Shown: piece by piece, positions 18,385 to 26,688 of the stretch
How positions within the stretch are numbered: position 1 is the first letter of the stretch
Layout of the letters: every line of letters starts with the position of its first letter
Origin: Parabacteroides sp. FAFU027
Lineage (GTDB): Bacteria; Bacteroidota; Bacteroidia; Bacteroidales; UBA7332
Assembly: GCF_022808675.1 (NCBI RefSeq)
Contig: NZ_JAKZKV010000001.1
Coordinates: 248,001 to 312,000, forward strand
Length of the DNA: 64,000 nt
Reading direction: 5' to 3'
Notes under the pieces: model-generated
What the model saw: only the letters and a program-made list of their open reading frames with translations
Told to the model about the DNA's origin: nothing
Database searches by the model: none
Position numbers and translations under genes: made by a program

Positions 18385-18409
18385 CACTTTGCATTTCAGA
18401 GTACTTTAT
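18385..18409 (+). promoter_or_regulatory. Promoter/operator O2 before the DUF4173 gene
   Basis: CACTTTGCATTTCAGAGTAC followed by TTTAT differs from O1 (17441-17465) at only two of 25 positions. It holds a CTTTGCA -7 core and lies 15 bp before the ATG at 18425. Confidence 0.7.
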
Positions 18410-18424
18410 AAACAATACATCAAT

Positions 18425-19873
18425 ATGAAAAACGTAAAATTATTCGCCGGTCTTCTTGCAGGCTCAAGCCTGTATTGTTTGCTTATGTGGTATCAGGAAC
18501 TTGGAATTAACACTCTTATATTCTCAGTTTTACTCATCGGTATGATTTACTTATACAAACCGGAACAACGGAATCTTCCGATAGTTAAGTGGCTGGCATT
18601 GGCATTCTTTGTCAGCACAGTGGGTGTTGTAATTAACGGAAACATCTTTAGCAAAAGCATTTACTACATGAGTATGCTTACTTTTTTGAGCGTTACCCAA
18701 TCCCCCAAATTAAGGTTATGGCCATCAGCGGGACTTTCATTTCTAATCCATTGGGGTAAAGGAATCGTACTGGATCTAAGATTATTGGGAGATGTGATTC
18801 AGACTCTATTTTACAAAAACAAAACAAAGAATTTAAAAAACAGGATCGGAAACAAATTACTCCGCATAAGTATCATTGGTATGCTTTTCATCATATTTTT
18901 TCTCATCTTCACTTCTGCGAACCAGCAGTTCAGACACTTATGTGAGGGTATCTTTATTCCATTAAACAATTTCATAGAATTGATTTTCAAGACAATCAAA
19001 CCGTTCGATATTATCCATTACCTTTTTGTTTTATTATTCCTTTCACTCTTTTTTCTCCGTTTCCAGGAGTCAACCCTATCAAAGTGGGAGGTCGAACAAA
19101 GCGATATCCAATTACGAAAAAAAGAAAAGTTGGTCTCTGATTATATGAGTATGGGATTAAAGGAAGAATATAAAACACAATGGTGGAGTATAGTTATACT
19201 TAATGCATTGTTACTTGTCGTAAATCTCACTGACGTGTCAACTGTCTGGATAGGAATTACCCCTGAAGACCCGGGAGACCTCTCCCACTTTGTCCACACA
19301 GGGACTTACTCATTGATTTTTAGTGTGCTGATTTCAGTTGGGGTATTATTAATTACTTTCAGGGGAAATCTCAATTTCATCAGAAATAACCGGCAATTAA
19401 AGATTTTATCGTATATCTGGATTTATCAAAATGGATTTCTGCTCATGTCCGTCGCTCTTCGAAACATCTTTTACATCAGTGAGTGGGGCCTTACTTATAA
19501 ACGAATAGGTGTATTCATGTTCCTTATCCTAACTGGAATCATGCTCGTTTATCTTGCAATAAAGATTAAAAACAGACAATCCTTCTTCTACTTTATTCGT
19601 AAAAGTATGTGGGGTATTTACGCTGCACTGATACTTTTCGGACTATTCAATTGGGATTTGATGATTGCATCATATAATCATTTTCACAACCAAACAGATG
19701 CCAACTACAATAAGTACCAACTATCAGATCAGACTCTTATCTATGTTCCATTAAACCAAAGGGATAATCTGGATACAAATTATCGACAAAGAGTGACTAA
19801 CAGACATTGGCTTTCATTCAACTGGTTTGATTATTGGGCAGTAAAACAATTGGAAAAGGAAAAACGTAACTAA
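18425..19873 (+). CDS. DUF4173-like multi-pass membrane protein
   Basis: The 482-residue protein (MKNVKLFAGLLAGSSLYCLLMW) has about ten or more hydrophobic helices. The second half has the DUF4173 pattern: HFVHTGTYSLIFSVLISVGVLLITFRGNLNF, LKILSYIWIYQNGFLLMSVALRNIFYI, and GLTYKRIGVFMFLILTGIMLVYLAIKIKN. The family has no known biochemical role; it is often found with small winged-helix regulators in Bacteroidota, as here. The ATG at 18425 is preferred over an upstream in-frame ATG because the latter overlaps the promoter. Confidence 0.85.
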   Translation: MKNVKLFAGLLAGSSLYCLLMWYQELGINTLIFSVLLIGMIYLYKPEQRNLPIVKWLALAFFVSTVGVVINGNIFSKSIYYMSMLTFLSVTQSPKLRLWPSAGLSFLIHWGKGIVLDLRLLGDVIQTLFYKNKTKNLKNRIGNKLLRISIIGMLFIIFFLIFTSANQQFRHLCEGIFIPLNNFIELIFKTIKPFDIIHYLFVLLFLSLFFLRFQESTLSKWEVEQSDIQLRKKEKLVSDYMSMGLKEEYKTQWWSIVILNALLLVVNLTDVSTVWIGITPEDPGDLSHFVHTGTYSLIFSVLISVGVLLITFRGNLNFIRNNRQLKILSYIWIYQNGFLLMSVALRNIFYISEWGLTYKRIGVFMFLILTGIMLVYLAIKIKNRQSFFYFIRKSMWGIYAALILFGLFNWDLMIASYNHFHNQTDANYNKYQLSDQTLIYVPLNQRDNLDTNYRQRVTNRHWLSFNWFDYWAVKQLEKEKRN

Positions 19874-19900
19874 ATCTACAAAGATTTTGACCGGACTTAA

Positions 19901-19948
19901 AAATAGAAAAGCTGCCTGGAATTAAAAATCCGGACAGCTTTTCTATTT
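19901..19948. terminator. Bidirectional terminator
   Basis: A perfect 14-bp stem AAATAGAAAAGCTG / CAGCTTTTCTATTT separates the convergent DUF4173 (+) and cupin (-) genes. Confidence 0.88.
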
Positions 19949-19961
19949 GCTTTTCAAAGAT

Positions 19962-20303
19962 TTATTTCTTATCCCCCTTCACCATCACCAACATCATTTT
20001 AAACTTTTCGGTAGCAAAAACAGCGTGCGGAATGTGTGCGGGCATGACGATAGCCTCACCTTCGGTCAGCTCGTAAGGCTGTCCGTCGATGGTAATCTTT
20101 GCCAGCCCCTCAATGACCACCACCATGGCATCAAACGGTGCCGTATGTTCGCTCAGCCCTTCTCCTTTATCAAAGGCAAAAAAAGTAACATTTCCACCGG
20201 ACTGTTTAATGGATTGTTTGCTGACTACAGAGCCGTCTGCATAAGATACAACCTCTTTGAGTGAAAATTTCTTCGGGGGGACATACATTTTGAATTCCAT
20301 CAC
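19962..20303 (-). CDS. Small cupin-domain protein
   Basis: A single cupin barrel of 113 residues. Cupin motif 1 reads GEGLSEHTAPFDAMVVVIEG (residues about 49-68) and motif 2 is GEAIVMPAHIPHAVFA. The two His of a metal site (SEHTAP and PHAVFA) are present but the first motif lacks the second His, so metal binding is not certain. Similar proteins are annotated only as cupin-domain proteins. The start may be the second Met (MEFKMYVPP). It is monocistronic. Confidence 0.88.
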   Translation of the reverse strand: MMEFKMYVPPKKFSLKEVVSYADGSVVSKQSIKQSGGNVTFFAFDKGEGLSEHTAPFDAMVVVIEGLAKITIDGQPYELTEGEAIVMPAHIPHAVFATEKFKMMLVMVKGDKK

Positions 20304-20526
20304 ATCTTCATTTTTGGATAAATAATTCGGTAAACATCGCCACTCATGGTTATGTTCAATCGCGCCAAATTATTTTAACAGATTTTTCATGCAAAAAACC
20401 TCCATCTTATCTTTCTGAAAAGCAATAAAATAGCCATGAAACCCTTTCTAAATGGGCGTTCCAGAGAGCAAATACAGTTCATTTGTATTGCAGATTCAGA
20501 AAAAAGCACTACTTTTGCAATGTGAT

Positions 20527-20597
20527 TGTCCCATGGTGTAATGGTAGCACAGCAGATTTTGGTTCTGTTAGTCTGGGTTCGAATCCTTGTGGGACAA
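20527..20597 (+). tRNA. tRNA-Gln (anticodon UUG)
   Basis: Acceptor arms TGTCCCA (20527-20533) and TGGGACA (20590-20596) pair fully. The D loop AATGGTA, anticodon loop TTTTGGT within GCAGA/TCTGT giving anticodon TTG, and the T loop TTCGAAT are present. The T stem CTGGG/CCTTG has one T-T mismatch. A terminator follows at once. Confidence 0.93.
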
Positions 20598-20603
20598 CGA
20601 AGT

Positions 20604-20641
20604 AAACGTTTGATTATCTGAATGATAGTCAAACGTTTTTC
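20604..20641 (+). terminator. Terminator after tRNA-Gln
   Basis: Stem AAACGTTTGA / TCAAACGTTT followed by a T run. Confidence 0.85.
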
Positions 20642-20742
20642 TTTTCTATAACTTTGGGTAGAAAGCAGACCCTCTTTTAGTTAAATAGCTCAAAGCCAAG
20701 ACTAAATTACATACATTAAGATAATCCGGACAGCTTTGATTG

Positions 20743-20750
20743 TATCTTTG
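20743..20750 (+). promoter_or_regulatory. -7 promoter box of mnmA
   Basis: TATCTTTG then CACG, followed 20 bases later by a Shine-Dalgarno-like AAAGGAG and the ATG at 20783. Confidence 0.65.
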
Positions 20751-20782
20751 CACGTCCAAAAATTATAGCAAAAGGAGTTTTT

Positions 20783-21847
20783 ATGGAAATTGCAGCATTG
20801 GTATCGGGAGGAGTGGACAGCTCCGTAACCGTCCATTTGTTGAAAGAACAGGGTTACGACCCAACGATCTTTTACATCAAAATCGGAATGGAAGACGAGC
20901 ACGGTTACATCGATTGTCCGGCAGAGGACGATATGGTAATCGTGAACTGGCTTGCCAAAAAGTACGGTTGCCGTGTGGAAATGGTATCGTTGCACGAAGA
21001 GTACTGGGAGCATGTCGTATCTTACACCATCGAGAATGTAAGACGCGGCCTCACGCCCAACCCCGACATGATGTGTAACAAAATGATTAAGTTCGGCTAC
21101 TTTGAGCAGAACTGGGGCAAGGAGTTTGATAAAATCACAACCGGTCACTATGCTACCACAACAGAACATGACGGTAAACTCTACCTTTCTACCGCTAAAG
21201 ATGCAGTAAAAGACCAGACCTACTTCCTCGGACAGATTACACAACAGCAACTTTCCAAAATCATGTTCCCCATCGGGAGTTATGAAAAAAGTGAAGTGCG
21301 TCGCATTGCCGAAGAAGCCCGCCTGATCAGCGCCCAGCGTAAGGATAGCCAGGGAATCTGCTTCCTTGGAAAGATTCACTATAACGACTTCATCAAGCGA
21401 TATCTGGGGGAAAAACCGGGTAAGATTGTGGAGCTTGAGACCGGCAAGGTACTAGGCTCACACCGCGGGTTCTGGTTTCACACCATCGGCCAGCGCAAAG
21501 GTATCGGTCTCAGCGGAGGTCCGTGGTTTGTGGTGAAGAAGGATATTGAGAATAACGTCATCTTCGTATCTAACGGATATGATCCCGAAACGCAATACGG
21601 TAATGTGGTTAACCTGAAAGGATTTAACTTTATCAGCGGAGATCCGTTTGGAGAGTTCGCAGGAGAGCGGGATATTACGTTTAAAATCCGCCACACTCCT
21701 GAATTTACAAAAGGTACACTGGAGAAAATCGGAGACATTTATCGCATCCGTTCTGAAGAGAAGATCCAGGGTATTGCAGCCGGGCAATTCGGCGTGCTTT
21801 ACGATACCGAAAGTAAACTATGCTACGGTAGCGGTGAGATTATTTAA
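20783..21847 (+). CDS. mnmA: tRNA-specific 2-thiouridylase
   Basis: MnmA puts the 2-thio group on U34 of tRNA-Gln(UUG), tRNA-Lys and tRNA-Glu, using ATP and a sulfur relay. The 354-residue protein has the PP-loop SGGVDSSV (residues 8-15), the catalytic Cys region LTPNPDMMCNKMIKFG (Cys about residue 98), the KDQTYFL segment and the second catalytic Cys in DSQGICFLG. Length is normal. The upstream neighbour is its own substrate, tRNA-Gln(UUG), in a separate unit. TusA proteins that usually feed such thiolation occur at 53 and 56 kb, though a link is only inferred. Confidence 0.95.
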   Translation: MEIAALVSGGVDSSVTVHLLKEQGYDPTIFYIKIGMEDEHGYIDCPAEDDMVIVNWLAKKYGCRVEMVSLHEEYWEHVVSYTIENVRRGLTPNPDMMCNKMIKFGYFEQNWGKEFDKITTGHYATTTEHDGKLYLSTAKDAVKDQTYFLGQITQQQLSKIMFPIGSYEKSEVRRIAEEARLISAQRKDSQGICFLGKIHYNDFIKRYLGEKPGKIVELETGKVLGSHRGFWFHTIGQRKGIGLSGGPWFVVKKDIENNVIFVSNGYDPETQYGNVVNLKGFNFISGDPFGEFAGERDITFKIRHTPEFTKGTLEKIGDIYRIRSEEKIQGIAAGQFGVLYDTESKLCYGSGEII

Positions 21848-21874
21848 GCGCATTCATTTTTAAGATAAGATAGG

Positions 21875-21914
21875 AACGTGATTCAAAATAGATTATATTT
21901 TGAATCACGTTTTT
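21875..21914. terminator. Bidirectional terminator
   Basis: A stem of about 16 bp (AACGTGATTCAAAATA with TATTTTGAATCACGTT) and a T run separate mnmA from the convergent gene. Confidence 0.88.
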
Positions 21915-22640
21915 TTATTCTTCGTTAGTAACAGCAACAGCTTCGGTCAGGTAATACTGAACAGGTATAAACCCTCTCTTTTTACCCTTAAATACATAAC
22001 TAATTCCTGCTGACACAGTCACAAGCCCATCATAATCAAAGTCTTTATTAGCCTGATAACTAACTGGTATGACCGTCCCCTGTATATCCGTAAATACGGA
22101 TAAAGCTTCACTCAGGTTATATTTCACCACTCCTCCTGCTTTTAGATTCAGATGAAAATTCTGGGGAAAATTGAGACTATTAACCGTACGTGTAGCTCCC
22201 GGACCTGCATAAGTAATTACTGTTATTTTCCGATGTCGGTTGTAGCTGTCGAAAAGATTGAATACATCCACCATCAGATTGAGATGTCCTTCCAGAATAT
22301 TAATCCGTTCTTTGACCGGATCCTCCTTTACTTTGAGATAAGACCGTGGATTCTCACCGCCCAAAGAGCAGAAACCAGCTACCATCCTGACTCCGACCGA
22401 TGGTGTCAGCCACTTTCCTCCATTAACATTAATATTTGGAATGATCACATCTTTGAAAACAAGCTGATTGTGATAAATATCTTCACCCAGATACACGCTG
22501 TTTCCAATTCCAGCACTCATAAACCAATTATCATTAGCATGACTGGTGTAGAGTGTTCGCACAGACTGCCCTTTAGTAAGTGTAAAATGAGAGTAGCAAC
22601 AAAGGGCGAGTATTAGAAATCTAATCGCCGACAACATCAC
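21915..22640 (-). CDS. Secreted or outer-membrane protein of unknown function
   Basis: A 241-residue protein with a signal peptide (MMLSAIRFLILALCCYSHFTLTKGQ, cut likely after KGQ). The mature part starts NDNWFMSAGIGNSVYLGED and contains alternating hydrophobic and polar strands (LTPSVGVRMVAGF, ITVITYAGPGATRTV, FHLNLKAGGVVKYNLS, LVTVSAGISYVF), like a small eight-strand beta-barrel of the OmpA/OprF-like kind. No peptidoglycan-binding domain follows. The start may be the first or second Met. Function is unknown. Confidence 0.75.
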   Translation of the reverse strand: MMLSAIRFLILALCCYSHFTLTKGQSVRTLYTSHANDNWFMSAGIGNSVYLGEDIYHNQLVFKDVIIPNINVNGGKWLTPSVGVRMVAGFCSLGGENPRSYLKVKEDPVKERINILEGHLNLMVDVFNLFDSYNRHRKITVITYAGPGATRTVNSLNFPQNFHLNLKAGGVVKYNLSEALSVFTDIQGTVIPVSYQANKDFDYDGLVTVSAGISYVFKGKKRGFIPVQYYLTEAVAVTNEE

Positions 22641-23168
22641 AAAAAAGGTTTAGGTTAAATCTTACGTTATAATCAAAATAAAATGGCTAAATCATATTCT
22701 ATCTTCAGAAACAGGACAATAGCCTAATCACATATACAGAGTTACTCTTATAACGGTCAGACCTGAGTTTAAATCAACAGGTCAGACAACAAAAAATAAT
22801 ACTTTTCAACTCACAGAATATCTGCGCAAACAATACAAAACAACGTAATAAAATTCAGCTTATAGATCAATAGCCTTTAATATAAATACAGAACTGACTA
22901 TGTCTTTCTTTCATTCGATCTTCTATATTAAAAACAACAAGAATACTATTTTGTTTATACTGGTTTTAAATAAAGACAAAAACTAATATGAAGCTATTGC
23001 TATAGTATATGATACAAAAAAAGGATTTTCGAAATCCATTGGACACGTCTTTATTTAAAGGGAGAACCTAAAAACAAAGACGTATCCGGCAGATTAAACG
23101 AAAACCCCAGAGTAATATTAAAATCCCGGTTTAATTACATTTCATCTTAAAAACAGACAATCAAAACG
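22641..23168. other. Gene-free AT-rich gap
   Basis: No reading frame, RNA gene or clear repeat can be supported here. The only structure seen is an 8-bp inverted repeat ACGTCTTT / AAAGACGT near 23045-23085. The gap lies upstream of the minus-strand exported protein and downstream of metY. Confidence 0.6.
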
Positions 23169-24398
23169 TTATACCAACGCCTGCTTAATATCTGCCAACA
23201 AATCATCAACAGACTCAAGCCCTATGGAAATACGGATCAGACAATCGTCAATATCCATCTCGTCACGCTGAGCCTGCGTAAATGTGCCGTAAATAGTAGA
23301 AGCCGGATGGATAATCAACGTGCGGTTGTCAAACAGATTTGTAGCACGACGTATCAGCTTCAGTTTATCAAGAAATGCAAAACATGCCTCCTGAGAGTCA
23401 AGCGTAAAGGTGAACATGGCTCCGGTATATTCACCAAACTGCTCTTTGCTTATACTGTAGTAAGGATGGTCTTCCAATCCGATGTGATTCACATGTTTAA
23501 TACCAGTCAGTGATTTCATTCGCTTTGCCAGCTCTTTTGCAGAATTGGAAGCCTGACGGAAACGCAATTCTACGGTCTCCAATCCGAGAGTCTGCAACTG
23601 TGCCGTTTGAGGTGACATATAAGCTCCTACATTGCGGTGAATCTCTTTGCGCATTTTTGCAGTGAAAGCCATCGGTCCGAATTGTTTGGCAAATGCTTCC
23701 AATCTTTTCGAATGCTTCCAGTTGAAATTGCCGTAGTCTATAACCAGGCCGCCAATGCTTGTCGCACCGCCCGAAATATATTTTGTACTGGAAACAATCT
23801 CAATATTTACCCCAAAATCCTGCGCATGAAAATCAATAAACGGGATAATGGTCGTATCGGCCACCAATGGTACATTTTTGCTTTTAGCGACAGCTGACAA
23901 AGCCTTCAGGTCAGCCACTTCAAGGTGCGGATTGGTTACGATTTCAAGGAAAATTGCACAGGTATTTTCATCCACGTTAGCCGCGACTTCTTCGGGATTA
24001 GTTAAGTCGCAAAAGCGGGTTTCGAGTCCGAATGGAGCTAGCGTACTACTGAGTAACGACCATGTATTACCAAAAAGATGCGATGAGGTCACGATATTTG
24101 CCCCTGCATAGGCCAGTTCAAGAATGACATTAGTAATGGCAGCCATCCCGGAGTTTAAAGCCGTCACACCGACAGCACCGGTAATCTTTTGTACTCTTTG
24201 TTCAAAATATTGAACAGTAGGATTGGTGATACGTGAATAGGTATGTTCAGCCGAACGACCCTGAAAAGCATCCGCCATCGCTTCCGCAGACTCAAACTCG
24301 TAGGCGGCATTGGCATACAACGGCATTTGCAAAGCATTGTATGCGTCTTTTTTGAAATACCCGGTACTGATAATACCGGTAGTGAAATCTTTTTGCAT
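23169..24398 (-). CDS. metY: O-acetylhomoserine sulfhydrylase-type PLP enzyme
   Basis: This 409-residue protein of the Cys/Met-metabolism PLP family most resembles O-acetylhomoserine sulfhydrylase, which makes homocysteine from O-acetylhomoserine and a sulfur donor. Motifs seen: YSRITNPTVQYFEQRV, GMAAITNVILELAYAGANIVTSSHLFGNT, the PLP-Asp region PLVADTTI, and the Schiff-base Lys in SSTKYISGG. The ATG at 24398 (MQKDFTTGII) is preferred; the nine upstream in-frame residues are not conserved. It is downstream of the LuxR-type gene on the same strand, so the two are probably co-transcribed. The local ThiS-like carrier could be its sulfur donor. Methionine gamma-lyase is the alternative. Confidence 0.88.
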   Translation of the reverse strand: MQKDFTTGIISTGYFKKDAYNALQMPLYANAAYEFESAEAMADAFQGRSAEHTYSRITNPTVQYFEQRVQKITGAVGVTALNSGMAAITNVILELAYAGANIVTSSHLFGNTWSLLSSTLAPFGLETRFCDLTNPEEVAANVDENTCAIFLEIVTNPHLEVADLKALSAVAKSKNVPLVADTTIIPFIDFHAQDFGVNIEIVSSTKYISGGATSIGGLVIDYGNFNWKHSKRLEAFAKQFGPMAFTAKMRKEIHRNVGAYMSPQTAQLQTLGLETVELRFRQASNSAKELAKRMKSLTGIKHVNHIGLEDHPYYSISKEQFGEYTGAMFTFTLDSQEACFAFLDKLKLIRRATNLFDNRTLIIHPASTIYGTFTQAQRDEMDIDDCLIRISIGLESVDDLLADIKQALV

Positions 24399-24412
24399 AA
24401 TAATAAGAGAGA

Positions 24413-24552
24413 GACCCCACCCCATCCCGATAGCTATCGGGACTCCCCTAAGGGGAGAGAGATGGAAAGTGCGGTCATTAATATTTGTAAGTTAATTCTG
24501 TTTCCTCAGTTTCAAAACGGACTCTTTCTCCCCTCCTTTGGAGGGGAAGGGG
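24413..24552. repeat. Interspersed repeats: CCCGATAGCTATCGGG and CTCCCC/GGGGAG hairpins
   Basis: A 16-base perfect palindrome CCCGATAGCTATCGGG at about 24426-24441 is followed by ACTCCCCTAAGGGGAG; a second hairpin TCCCCTCCTTTGGAGGGGA lies near 24533. The palindrome core CGATAGCTATCG recurs at about 25249-25260. These fill the gap between metY and the LuxR gene. Confidence 0.85.
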
Positions 24553-24556
24553 GAGG

Positions 24557-25213
24557 TCATATATAATATTCAGTCAAATCCACCAACCCGTGCTTCAACG
24601 CATATTTAATCAACTCCTGCACACTGTTTACCTCCAGTTTACGGAAAATATTTTTGCGATGCGTATTTACCGTATGGTGGCTGAGGCAGCGTTCTTCGGC
24701 AATCTCCTTGGTGGTTTTTCCTTGTGCCAACAGCTGCACCAACTCATTTTCAGTAGGTGTCAGCAGACTCTTATGGTCAATGTGCTTGCGGGTGCGTCCT
24801 TCAAGAATCACATCAAGCGCTTCACTGCAAAAGTATTTCTTCCCGGCCATTGTTGATTGAAGGGCCGCCACTACGATATCGTGCGTATTGGTTTTGAGGA
24901 TAAAGTTGGCGCCCGGCAATGCTGAGGTCAAAGGCAGCACGAATGTCTCATTGACCTTCTCGGAGACAAACAGCCATTTGGATTCGGAAAAAGCCTGCGC
25001 CAGCGTTGCAACCTCATCAATCCCGGAAAAATCGAAGGTCTCGAAATCAACAATCACTACCGGAAGGTCGTTCATCGCCAATGCACGACGTAATTCCGAT
25101 TTGGTGGTTACAATCTCAATAGGATGGTTGCGGATTTCGGCTTGTATCAGGTATTCAAATCCCAAACGGATGAGATCCTGATTGACTGCTAAGACAAATG
25201 TGGGCTTATTCAT
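24557..25213 (-). CDS. LuxR/NarL-type regulator with degenerate receiver domain
   Basis: The 218-residue protein has a receiver-like N-terminus and a LuxR helix-turn-helix at residues about 150-210 (LTPTENELVQLLAQGKTTKEIAEERCLSHHTVNTHRKNIFRKL). In the receiver the usual acidic pair is replaced by Asn11-Gln12, while Asp56 (VVIVDFETFDFSG) and Lys107 (ANFILKTN) remain, so normal phosphorylation is doubtful. It is upstream of metY on the same strand and divergent from the Pst-like operon, whose promoter has the palindrome shared by the sulfur genes. I infer that it regulates sulfur assimilation. Confidence 0.88.
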   Translation of the reverse strand: MNKPTFVLAVNQDLIRLGFEYLIQAEIRNHPIEIVTTKSELRRALAMNDLPVVIVDFETFDFSGIDEVATLAQAFSESKWLFVSEKVNETFVLPLTSALPGANFILKTNTHDIVVAALQSTMAGKKYFCSEALDVILEGRTRKHIDHKSLLTPTENELVQLLAQGKTTKEIAEERCLSHHTVNTHRKNIFRKLEVNSVQELIKYALKHGLVDLTEYYI

Positions 25214-25246
25214 ACGTCATTAATTATTTTGTTTGGGCTACGTATG

Positions 25247-25262
25247 GTACCGATAGCTATCG
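25247..25262. repeat. ACCGATAGCTATCGGT palindrome
   Basis: A 16-base perfect palindrome upstream of the LuxR-type gene, sharing its CCGATAGCTATCGG core with the copy at 24426-24441 on the other side of the gene. Confidence 0.85.
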
Positions 25263-25426
25263 GTGTCGCATACAATGTCATCAACTTTGATAAACATTAC
25301 GTCAAGCTCGTTTCATAAGATTAGTATTAATCCATTGGCAAAGGTAAAGCAAAATGGGGAATTATGGCTTTTTCACCACCATTTCGGTAGGAAAAAATCT
25401 GTTTTCAAACATAATTCACTTCAATT

Positions 25427-25495
25427 TACCCTAAACTAAGTATGGATATACCTAAATCAGGGTATTCTTTTCGGCCTGTATAGTGGCCACCTTTG
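25427..25495 (+). promoter_or_regulatory. Sulfur-regulon operator and -7 box, site a (Pst-like operon)
   Basis: Outer arms TACCCT (25427-25432) and AGGGTA (25459-25464), inner arms GTAT-GGAT-ATAC, common centre 25445.5. The -7 box CACCTTTG starts at 25488, 42.5 bp from the centre. The coding start is at 25569. Confidence 0.8.
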
Positions 25496-25568
25496 CAGTA
25501 TCAATTTCAAGTAAAGATTTACCTCTAACAAATATAGGTCAATAAGAAACATTAAAACCCCACATCAG

Positions 25569-26513
25569 ATGAAAAAATTCACTTCACTTCTCGTTTTAGC
25601 GACACTTTTGCTGGCTTTGCCATTCAAAGCGAAAGCAGCAAGCAACGAATTGCAAGGAGAAATTTCCCTATCGGGCGCCTTCGCTCTTTATCCATTGGCT
25701 GTAAAATGGGCCGATGAGTTCAAAAAACTTCACCCGAAAGTAAAAATCGACATTTCAGCCGGTGGCGCAGGTAAGGGAATCACCGATGCTTTGGCAAAGG
25801 TGGTTGACCTCGGCATGGTTTCCCGCGAAATCCACCCGGATGAAGTCAAAAAAGGAGCTCTGGCATTCGCCGTGGCTAAAGATGCCGTGGTGCCGACCAT
25901 CAACGCGAAAAACCCGAAAATCAAAGAGCTTCTGGCTAAGGGAATTTCTCAAAAGGCAGCTGAAAAGCTCTTTATCACCGGAGAGTTCAACGACTGGGGG
26001 GATATTACCGGCGTAAAAAGCAGCGTCCCGGTACACCTATATACCCGTTCGGATGCTTGTGGCGCGGGTGAAACCTGGGCTAAATTCCTCGGCAAAAAAC
26101 AGGAAGACCTGAAGGGTACCGCCGTTTTCGGTGACCCGGGCATCGCCTCTGCCGTGCAAAAGGACCCGCTGGCATTTGGCTACAACAATATCTCTTATGC
26201 CTATGATATCAAGAGCAAAAAACCGAATCCCGGCATCCTCGTTTTGCCTATCGACATTAATAATAATGGAAAAATAGATGCGGACGAACAGTTTTACGCC
26301 AATTCAAACCAGCTAATCCGTGCCATTGCCGGAGGTAAATATCCTTCTCCTCCCGCCCGTGACCTTTACCTGGTTTCAAACGGTAAACCAAAACCGGTGG
26401 TAGTCGAATTCCTGAAATTTATCCTGACCGAAGGCCAAAAATACAGCAACGCCGTGGGTTACATCCAATTGAATAAAGACAAGCTGAAAGCTAATCTGGC
26501 TAAACTGAAGTAA
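25569..26513 (+). CDS. pstS: PstS-like periplasmic anion-binding protein
   Basis: A 314-residue exported protein (signal peptide MKKFTSLLVLATLLLALPFKAKA) of the PstS family. It begins LQGEISLSGAFALYPLAVKWADEF and has the glycine-rich loop SAGGAGKGITDALAKVVDLGM and YTRSDACGAGETWAKF, matching E. coli PstS anion-binding segments. In E. coli Asp56, which selects protonated phosphate, lies in VDFGASDA; here the segment is VDLGMVSR and the Asp is missing. DINNNGKIDADE looks like a calcium loop. Together with the sulfur-type promoter this suggests sulfate or another sulfur oxyanion rather than phosphate; that is inference. Confidence 0.85.
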   Translation: MKKFTSLLVLATLLLALPFKAKAASNELQGEISLSGAFALYPLAVKWADEFKKLHPKVKIDISAGGAGKGITDALAKVVDLGMVSREIHPDEVKKGALAFAVAKDAVVPTINAKNPKIKELLAKGISQKAAEKLFITGEFNDWGDITGVKSSVPVHLYTRSDACGAGETWAKFLGKKQEDLKGTAVFGDPGIASAVQKDPLAFGYNNISYAYDIKSKKPNPGILVLPIDINNNGKIDADEQFYANSNQLIRAIAGGKYPSPPARDLYLVSNGKPKPVVVEFLKFILTEGQKYSNAVGYIQLNKDKLKANLAKLK

Positions 26514-26524
26514 AAAAGGCTGCC

Positions 26525-26660
26525 ACTAAGCTTAGTGATAAGGAAAAAAGGTTCAAAAGCTCATCACTAAGCTCAAGTATGAAGAAAACAAACCCAAAAC
26601 CTCATAATTGAGCTCAACGATGAACAAAAAAGATTGCACGGCTCAGACCTGAGCTCTTGC
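26525..26660. repeat. Four degenerate units with palindromes at exactly 41-bp spacing
   Basis: Palindromes ACTAAGCTTAGT, CTAAGCTCA, TTGAGCTCAA and CTGAGCTC are centred at 26530.5, 26571.5, 26612.5 and 26653.5. Linkers share an A-rich part followed by AAAGCT or a similar word and CATxA. The array lies in the gap between the pstS-like and pstC-like genes. The spacing equals that of the array at 13060-13245, whose palindromes are different. Confidence 0.85.
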
Positions 26661-26688
26661 ATCAAAAAACAAAATCGCACCCAACATC

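Noticed and set aside
25427-25495. Pho-box control of the Pst-like operon
   Set aside because: No direct repeats of Pho-box type are visible, no phoU or phoBR is near, and the site equals those before sulfur genes.
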